Assembly (NCBI GenBank): GCA_948567375.1
Contig: OX419759.1
Coordinates: 30,357,493 to 30,421,492, forward strand
Length of the DNA stretch: 64,000 nucleotides
Reading direction: 5' to 3'
DNA from: Lunularia cruciata
Taxonomy: Eukaryota > Streptophyta > Marchantiopsida > Lunulariales > Lunulariaceae
Each line of letters begins with the position of its first letter. Position 1 is the stretch's first letter. The notes under the pieces were generated by a model. The model searched no databases. It was not told where the DNA came from and saw nothing but the letters and a program-made list of their open reading frames with translations. Of the stretch, positions 57,429 to 64,000 are shown in pieces. The position numbers were made by a program, and so were the translations under genes.

Positions 57429-57926
57429 CTAATCTTGAGAACTAGCTGATGAAGGTGGTAGTATTTCTGTAGCTGTACTAAGACTCTCTCCAAGATCCTT
57501 CACCAAAGTTTCCAAAAGTGCTTTTACTCCACTACACTCATGTCCTTTTGGAAGTCCTTCAACTCCACAAACCTCACACAACTCCTTGGTCTTAGATCTT
57601 CTCCCTCCCAATCTTGGTGAAGAAGGTCCAACATGCAAACCCAAGTCAAGTAAGCCTCTCCTTTCCCTCAATCTCTTGCTCTCAAAGGTTAATGGACATG
57701 AACTTGCCTTATGTCCCTTCTCTCCACATAGAAAGCACTTAGACTCACTCTTTCCTCCAAGTGGTGTAGGTTTTTGGATCCTCTCAACACTCTCTTCAAA
57801 TTCTATTGTAAACTCTCTTTTCCTCAAATCCACCCCTACAATCACCTCAAACCCTTGGGGAACCTTGCATAATCTCAATTTCCACTCTTGATGACCCTCC
57901 ATGTTCCCAAAGATGAATCTAAACAC
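57429..57926 (-). CDS. Extra leader ORF with CCHC zinc knuckle (165 aa), family 2
   Basis: Between the primer site and gag. Residues 1 to 60 include VIVGVDLRKREFTIEF, which together with the following CFLCGEKGHKASSC (CX2CX4HX4C) resembles the DUF4283/zf-CCHC module of plant LINE-type ORF1 proteins. A second metal-binding-like motif CEVCGVEGLPKGHEC follows after a basic stretch, then an acidic, Ser-rich end. It is distinct from the gag knuckle in the main polyprotein. The old copy keeps the same region. Possible roles are RNA binding or nucleocapsid help; this is inference. Confidence 0.7.
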   Translation of the reverse strand: MFRFIFGNMEGHQEWKLRLCKVPQGFEVIVGVDLRKREFTIEFEESVERIQKPTPLGGKSESKCFLCGEKGHKASSCPLTFESKRLRERRGLLDLGLHVGPSSPRLGGRRSKTKELCEVCGVEGLPKGHECSGVKALLETLVKDLGESLSTATEILPPSSASSQD

Positions 57927-58549
57927 TCAAACATGCTTTTTGTTGATCTCAAACTTCTCATGCATGAGATCTCCACTCTGCAGAATTGACCCTTCCTCAC
58001 AATGTCACTCAAATCTCCCAACGAATATGTCACAGTCCTCTGAAATTTTCCACACTTGATCACAACTCTAGGGCGTCCCTCCCTGCAAAATTTTAGATCT
58101 TTTCATCGAGCCATTTGGCCTAGACACCTTTCTATTCAGCACCCATATTTCAGATTTGGTCTGAAAACCACCCCCCTCACTTCAAAAACTCATAACGCAC
58201 TGCGAAAAAATGATCTCTCTCTAATTTTTGTGGCACCAGGTAGGATACAATGCACTGAATTTTCTTGGAAATTTTCAGGACAATTCACTAAAAATTGAAG
58301 AAATGGCAGACTTTGTACAATTTTCCAGAGAGCATGCAGTTGCGGGAGCACTTTACCCTATCAACTTTCAAAAATTCTAGCACAGTGCGCATAGAAGCTC
58401 TCTCAATAATTTCAAGTGTGCTAACTGAAAATAACCCAAGCTATCATGTGTAGAAATCTCAAGTCCAGATCTCAAACTTGAGATTTTGCCCAAAATCACC
58501 TTAATCCCCAAAATCTGCAATCCACCTCACACAATCTCTCCAATTCCTC
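57927..58549 (-). other. Leader segment between the two leader ORFs
   Basis: No continuous frame. Short pieces (57875-58063 minus) are open. It is conserved in the old copy (about 40510-41110), so it belongs to the element. It could be an intron joining the two leader ORFs or an untranslated region; splice sites were not established. Confidence 0.4.
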
Positions 58550-58720
58550 TCATGTGTACAAGATGTACAAAATCACCTCAAAGACATCATAATGAACTAC
58601 AGGGTATACAAATGGATCTTGGTTCTCTAACATAAGTTCAGCCCTCTCCTCTCCTAATGTTCTCTCCAAGTGAGCTCTCATAGCCTCCTTCTGCCTAATG
58701 TAGAATTGGACGCGGAACAT
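58550..58720 (-). CDS. First leader ORF of the young family-2 element (56 aa)
   Basis: Starts at ATG 58720, 39 bases beyond the LTR, with MFRVQFYIRQKEAMRAHLER and a Glu-rich helix, ending DVFEVILYILYT. The old copy keeps the ATG and much of the sequence at 40324-40500 with frame damage. No domain recognised. It may be the first exon of the zinc-knuckle ORF or an independent leader peptide. Confidence 0.4.
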   Translation of the reverse strand: MFRVQFYIRQKEAMRAHLERTLGEERAELMLENQDPFVYPVVHYDVFEVILYILYT

Positions 58721-58742
58721 TATCTTGCCTTCTAGAGAGGTC

Positions 58743-58760
58743 CCGGCAACGGAACCAAAA
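58743..58760 (-). other. Primer-binding site of the young family-2 element
   Basis: On minus it reads TGGTTCCGTTGCCGGGA, next to the 5' LTR end. It matches the complement of a plant tRNA-Asp 3' end except at a few positions near the CCA side. Confidence 0.7.
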
Positions 58761-58761
58761 A

Positions 58762-59440
58762 TGTGAGCCGGCCTGTCTCTCACTCAGGATGAACCTCTGA
58801 TGGCTATTATGGTAGCGCACCATGGACTAAGAAGGCAAGGAACCCCAACTCCATCATACTCCTCCAAGGCTAACACTCCAAGACTCAAGACATTGCTCAC
58901 TAGAGAACTCAATGAGAGAGAGATAGTTGCAAATGAAAGGATGATGAGTACCTCCTCACTCCTTGTTTATATACTTGTGAAATAGTTACGTACCAAAGTT
59001 ACTAATTACCGTAGTAACTCAAGTTACTAGACTAAAAGTCAAGTAAAGTCAAAAAGTAGAAAGGAATATCCATTCACATGGGCATATTCCCCTTATCTTG
59101 ACCCAACCACTAAAGCAAGGATTCCTTCACATGGGCTATCCTTGGACTAAAGAAGAATCCAAAACAAAAAGGCTTGCGGGCCCAAGAGTTCTCAACTCTT
59201 TCCCCAAAGCCAAACACCTAGGAATAATACCAAGTCAACACACTAAAATCCAAAATAGTGGTGCTCATCTTTTCTACTTCCTCTAAAGTAAGGTCCCATC
59301 TATCTTAGCTATGACTAACTTTAGCTAACCATGACTAATATAGAACCATCCTTTATCTCTATATAAATAATATCTCTTAAGTACTTGTAATACCAAGCTA
59401 AATATCACAATACCACACACATGCACAAATGGGTGTTACA
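58762..59440 (-). repeat. 5' LTR of the young family-2 element
   Basis: 679 bp, TGTGAGCCGG to GGGTGTTACA on plus. A minus-strand TATA box (plus TTTATATA) is at 58966-58973 and would drive leftward transcription through gag-pol. Confidence 0.95.
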
Positions 59441-59444
59441 GTCC

Positions 59445-59632
59445 AGATATTACCAAAGCATCATTTCACACAATTCATCACCTCATGCTTTGGGTAGGAT
59501 TTTCTACATATGATCACCGTGTTAGAGGAACCCTTGATACTTCCAGTTGTAACTTATGGAGAACGGTGGACGTGTTGTATCTATGTGTTAATCAACTAGA
59601 TAAATTGAGGGTAGTGGAATAGAGTAGTAGCA
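59445..59632 (+). other. Remainder of the chromovirus D leader
   Basis: Continues the leader interrupted at 51639 (CTTTCATGTCC then AGATATTACC). It contains the rest of the leader ORF described in copy A, with one internal TAG, ending at the TAG equivalent to that of A. Confidence 0.8.
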
Positions 59633-60530
59633 ATGGCGGCAATACCGGATGTTATCCTTGCAATGCAACAACAAATTGAGCATCTTACTCGATTGTTGGA
59701 TGAACAAGACTAGCAACGACGAGAACAGATAGACAAGCGCCAAATCAAGATGGAGAAGATCGCATTCAATTTCCAAAACCCAAGGTGTTTGAAGGCAAGA
59801 ATCTTCCAGGCATAGTGGAGAATTTTTTGTTTGACTGTGAACGTTACTTTGAAGCCACCAATCTTCAAGATGAGCGGAAACAAATTCTCTTGGCTTTTAG
59901 CCAATTGGATGGCATGGCAAAACTTTGGTGGTGATTCCGAGCAGAAAGAGCTGAACAACAAATTGTTACACCGATTTTGACATGGGCAGAATTCAAGGAT
60001 GCAATACTCGGTTGATTTCAGACTATAAATGCCACCCGAGCTGCACGAGATAAATTGGCGGAGTTGAGGCAGATTGGTTTAGTGAGAAGCTACATCACAC
60101 AATTTTAGAATATCATCATGCAAATTCCAGATATCCAAGAAGGTGAGTTCTGGATCGATTTGTGCGAGGATTGAAGTCACAAACCAGATTGGAGGTGACC
60201 ATGCGAGAGCCACAGAACATAGAAGAAGCCATGCAATTGGCTGAGCGTTTTGATTCCTTAGTTGCGACAACTTGGTCTAGACCTCGACCTACACAAAACC
60301 TACCATTACCACGAGTGGAAGAACCGGTACCAATGGAGATTGATGCTATCCAACAAAGACCACTTGGCACAGTAGATAGAGAAAGATTACGACAAAATGG
60401 AGGTTGCTTTTATTGTCACCAAGTTGGACATTGCATTGCTGAATGTCCACTTAGGAATGGGCGACCTCGACAAGTTGCCCAGATGGAGTTTGTGGAACAG
60501 AATGATCAGGGAAATGAAGAATCCCAGTAG
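59633..60530 (+). pseudogene. gag: gag of chromovirus D
   Basis: Starts at ATG 59633 as in A. Breaks: TAG 59710, a 1-nt deletion near 59735, TGA 59935 and about 60012, TAG 60106 (shared with A), and a 1-nt deletion near 60146. The 3' part is open (60162-60530) and holds the knuckle CFYCHQVGHCIAEC (60405-60446), ending ESQ and TAG. This open end fixes the gag frame relative to pol. Confidence 0.88.
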
Positions 60531-60553
60531 GAGATTTTGAGCCACTTACTGGG
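60509..60553 (+). promoter_or_regulatory. Putative -1 frameshift signal of copy D
   Basis: GGGAAAT (60509-60515) in the phase G GGA AAT of the gag frame, 7-nt spacer, CCCAGTAGG (60523-60531), 13-nt loop, CTTACTGGG (60545-60553): nine pairs with one G-T. Pol starts in the -1 frame. In D the first codon after slippage is TGA (60515-60517), CAA in A; the difference lies at a CpG. Confidence 0.65.
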
Positions 60554-63500
60554 AGCTTGATTAGTTCCAATAGGATTGAAGGCTCGACCTATGCAAGTTT
60601 GCTTCACTTGCAAGGTACGATATCTAATCGGGGTTGTAGGATTTTGGTTGATTCTGGAAGTTTAGAGAATTGCATATCTATGCAAGTAGCAAAGGAATTG
60701 GGTATTCCTATCAAGCCAGTGATTGGAAGTAGTTTGATGATGGTGGATGGTAGAAAAGGTTCTGCATTCTGCACCTCATATCCTGTTACCTTCAAGATTG
60801 GGAAGGAGTATTTGGAGTGTATGAGGTTTGTAGTGGCAACTCTACACTATGATATCATTCTGGGTCTACCTTGGCTTGAACATCATAAGGTTTAATTTGA
60901 TTGGACCTGACGTCAAATTCAAGTACAACACCAAGATAAGAATTTCAGATTAGGTTGTTTGGCACCTCTGAGTAAGACACCTAAGAATAGTCAGTCCCAA
61001 GATGGGAAGTTTGTTGAGAAGGTAGCCATAGAGCAAATCTGGAAGGGAGATGAGTCCCAAGATGGGAAGTTTGCCAAGAAGGCAACCATGGAGCAAGCTT
61101 GGAAGAGAGATGAGTCCCTAGAAGGGAAGTTTGTTAATGAAGCAGCCATAGAGCAAGCTTTGGAGGAAGATAAGTTTGTATTTGCGGTGTGGATCAAGCC
61201 GATTGCACAAGAATAATCAAAGGAGGGCCAGGTGCCGCATCAAGCAACGGTTGATCGGATAGTTCAGGAGTTAGTAGATGTGTTTCCGGATGATCTACCA
61301 AAGGGATTACCCTCTGATCAAGGTATGCCCTTCAAGATTGAGTTATTGCTAGGGAGTACTCCAGTGAGTAGACCAATCTATCGGCTCTCACCAAAGGAGT
61401 TGGAGGAGTTGCGAACAACACTTATAGAGTTTTTGGAGAAGGATTTCATACGACATAGTACCTCTACGTGGGGAGCACCGGTACTATTTGTTCCAAAGAA
61501 GGATGGAGGACTTCGTTTCTGTATTGATTACCGTGGGCTTAATAAGCAAACTGTGAAGAATGCATATCCCTTGCCTCGGATCGACAACCTGCTTGACCAA
61601 TTAAGTGGAGCACGCTACTTTTTCAAGCTAGATCTTTGTAGTGGCTATTGGCAAATTCCTATTGAAGGAGAGGATGTGCAAAAGACTGCCTTTCGCACAA
61701 GGTATGGACATTTTGAGTGGAGAGTTCTACCATTTGGACTCACTAATGCTCCAACAGTCTTCATGGATCAGATGCATTGGGTGTTGGAGGGACTATTGGA
61801 TCAGTCTATAGTAGTGTTCTTAGATGATATCTTTATCTATAGTAGGACAGAGGCAGAACACAGGAATCATGTGCAAGAAGTCCTAAGACAACTACGATAG
61901 TGGAAATTTTATTGCAAGAAGTCAAAGTGTGCTTTTTGGCAGAAGGAGGTTACCTTCTTGGGTCATAAGATCTCATCAAAGGGGATCAAGATGGAAGAAG
62001 AGAAGATCAAGGCCATTACTGATTGGCCTACCCCGAAGGATGCTATAGAAGTACAAGCATTCAATGGATTGGCCAGTTTTTACCGACGGTTCATCCACTA
62101 TTATGCTCACATGGCTGCACCATTGACTGACCTCTTGGGAAAGAACTCGAGCTTCTAGTGGACCACCAAGCATGAAGAAGCATTCCAGAAGTTAAAGCAT
62201 ATGGTGTCTTCAAGATCTATTCTTCAACCATATGATCCTCAACTACCTTGTGTGGTTGATTTTGATGCTTCTAACTTTGCAATTGGAGCTGTGTTGCAAC
62301 AGGAATTTCCAGATGGACTACATCTTATTGCCTTTGTGTCTCGCCGACTAAATATAGCTGAAAGAAATTACTCTGCTTGAGATTGGGAACAACTTGCAAT
62401 GGTATATGCCACCAAGGTATGGAGGCATTATCTCTTGGAGAGACAAGTGATCATGCAAACTGATCACAAACCATTGTTGCAGACCTTACACTTGGAGCAC
62501 ATGAAGAGTCAGCATCATCGATGGGAAGAGCAACTCCAATTGTTTGACATCAAACTTGAGTACAAACTAGGTCGGTTCCATGTCATCACCGATGCTCTAT
62601 CACGACGACCTGATTTGAAGGATCTTCCTCTCATCACGGCGGCAATTACAACGGTGTCCATTGACCCTAAGGTCCATAATGAGTTTCAATCAGCTCTACA
62701 ACAAGATCCCTTCTTCCAAATGGTACACGGTTGTCTGACAGCATGCAACAAGGAGTACAACACCTTCTCTTTCAAGGAAGGCCTTTTATTCCATGCAGAC
62801 CAGATCTATGTTCCAGCCAAAGGTGATCTTTGACTTATGCGCCTCCAAGAAGCCCATGATTTACCAATAGTTGGTCACATGGGAGTGGACAAGACCTTGG
62901 GCACCCTCCAACGCCAATGGTGGTGGCCCAACATGACACAAGATGTTCGAGAATTTGTTCAATCATGTGAAAGTTGCCAACGGAACAAGGCCAGCAACCA
63001 GAAGCCGAGTGGAATCCTTCAACCACTTGCCATTCTATCCGCTCGTTGGGAGCATGTGAGCTTGGATCTCATCACATCCTTGCCAAAGACAAAACAAGGA
63101 CACACCGCAATTGTGGTGTTTGTGGATAAGCTTAGTAATCAAATCCACTTGGCACCAACCTGTGATACCGTGGATGCTCCAACCTTAGCGCAAATCTACT
63201 TTGACAATGTCTTCAAGCATCATGGGATGCCACGTGTACTCATCTCCGACTGAGATCCTTGATTTACCAAGAAGTTTTGGCAAGCACTCTTCCAGATACT
63301 CGGCACCAAGCTTGCTTTATCCACGGCCTATCATCCTCAAACTGATGGACAAACCGAACACGCCAATCGTACATTGGAGGATATGTTACGGGCCTTTGTC
63401 AATGTCCACCATACCAATTGGGATGAATGTCTTGCAGCTGTAGAATTTGCCTACAACAATTCCAAATAGGCAAGCATCAGATTTTCTCACTTCTTTCTCA

Positions 63501-63900
63501 ATTTTGGCCAAGATCCGCTTGTTCCAGATTCTCTTCTTGCTCCTCCTCTCTCTTAGGTTCCTCATACTTCTACATTCTTGACCACTATATCCCAATCTCT
63601 CCAACAAGCCAAATCTCACCTCCTTGTTGCTCAAAATCACCAAAAACAATATGCGGACCATCATCGTCATGATCTCACCTTTGAAGTTGGTGGTAAAGTC
63701 ATGCTATCCTCTAGTAACCTCCCCTCCCACTTGATACCCAAGTTCGTAAACTTGCTCCTAATTGGATAGGACCCTTTGATATCACCCACATTATCTATCC
63801 TGTTGCTTATTGACTTGCCTTACCTTATCACATGCGTATCCATCCTGTCTTTCATGTTTCCAAGTTAAAACCCTTTGTTCCTAACCCTTCTTCCTTTTCC
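60518..63900 (+). pseudogene. pol: pol of chromovirus D: protease, RT, RNase H, integrase
   Basis: Protease keeps the DSG triad (ILVDSGSLENC, about 60643-60680). The PR-RT linker has three 60-bp units (60995-61174). RT (61232-61900) is open with [19 protein letters not shown] and the catalytic FLDD. RNase H is at about 62240-62620. The integrase finger has CESC, and the core keeps D in SLDL and E in DGQTE, so residues lost in A are present here. Stops: TAA 60893, TAA 61214, TAG 61898, TAG 62156, TGA about 62381 and 62831, TGA 63251 and 63260. A GPF-type module is near 63750-63880, with a chromodomain start from 63945. Confidence 0.9.
60995..61174 (+). repeat. 60-bp in-frame tandem repeat in the PR-RT linker, three units
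   Basis: Units 60995-61054, 61055-61114 and 61115-61174 each encode 20 residues of the type SQDGKFAKKATMEQAWKRDE. A has two units (10876-10935, 10936-10995) and B has one (30686-30745). Confidence 0.9.
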
Positions 63901-63944
63901 TCTCGAGTCCTACCTCCCCCTCTTCCTATCCCTATCAATGATCA

Positions 63945-64000
63945 TGAGGAGTACGAAGTTGATTGTATCCTTGCGCGTTGCTATATTCAACGAGGCCGTC
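63945..64000 (+). pseudogene. Chromodomain of D, truncated by the window end
   Basis: Reads EEYEVD and IQRGR, the start of the chromodomain as in A at 13768. The rest and the 3' LTR lie outside. Confidence 0.8.

Larger units (their letters stand above)
51636..59444 (-). mobile_element. Young, nearly intact family-2 gypsy element
   Basis: 7.8 kb, minus strand, with two 679-bp LTRs that differ at three positions by my count, flanked by GTCC (51636-51639 and 59441-59444). It contains a tRNA-Asp-like primer site, two leader ORFs, a 1519-codon gag-pol frame, one in-frame TGA, an 88-codon tail and a purine tract. There is no chromodomain, and with the Asp-like primer this fits the non-chromovirus (OTA, Athila/Tat-like) side of Ty3/gypsy; I cannot name the clade. 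It sits in the leader of chromovirus D. Confidence 0.95.
51147..64000 (+). mobile_element. Chromovirus copy D (3' end beyond the window)
   Basis: LTR 51147-51556, primer site and 70 bp of leader, then the family-2 element (51640-59440), then leader, gag and pol from 59445 to the window end in the chromodomain. The LTR starts right after B's truncated chromodomain, not after a purine tract, so it belongs to D rather than B. Similarity to A is high, so A and D are close relatives. Confidence 0.88.

Overview
This window looks like nuclear DNA of a land plant. It is AT-rich, nearly all of it is retroelement sequence in various states of decay, and I find no intact cellular gene, tRNA or rRNA. Plant signs are the chromodomain Ty3/gypsy elements (chromoviruses) primed by initiator-Met tRNA, a second gypsy family with a tRNA-Asp-like primer site, and stop codons that are mostly CpG or CHG transitions, as expected from methylated plant repeats. 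A methyltransferase-carrying gypsy relic and an endonuclease-like relic hint at a non-seed plant with a repeat-rich genome, but I cannot fix the lineage.

Layout. 1-8763: old, AT-rich relic DNA with a few diverged repeats. 8764-14389: a complete chromovirus (copy A) with 5-bp target duplications GGAGA, inserted into an older open frame that resumes at 14395. 14886-25250: decayed DNA holding three kinds of tandem repeat (48 bp, about 170 bp, about 225 bp) and gag-like scraps. 25253-28526: a family-2 LTR fragment, then a gypsy relic carrying protease followed by a C5 cytosine methyltransferase domain. From 28527 to the end lies a nest of elements.

The nest. Copy B, an old chromovirus, runs from 28527 to 31096 and resumes from 48690 to 51146. 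Inside its reverse transcriptase lie a family-3 gypsy element (31097 to about 38008), an unassigned block (38009-39601 plus 48408-48689), and a family-2 element (39602-48407). Inside B's chromodomain lies copy D, another chromovirus (51147 to beyond the window). D's leader contains a young, almost intact family-2 element on the minus strand (51640-59440). Two solo LTRs of family 2 sit inside the family-3 protease (33668-34359) and the older family-2 integrase (46588-47282). Family-2 insertions carry 4-bp duplications of the form G..C.

How the parts work. Each element encodes gag, protease, reverse transcriptase, RNase H and integrase in that order. The chromovirus adds a C-terminal chromodomain, probably joins gag to pol by a -1 ribosomal frameshift (heptamer, 7-nt spacer, 9-bp hairpin), and carries perfect heat-shock elements upstream of a TATA box in its LTRs. 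Family 2 has an extra leader ORF with a CCHC zinc knuckle. The most unusual items are the methyltransferase relic, the frameshift signal, the heat-shock elements and the 4-bp target duplications.
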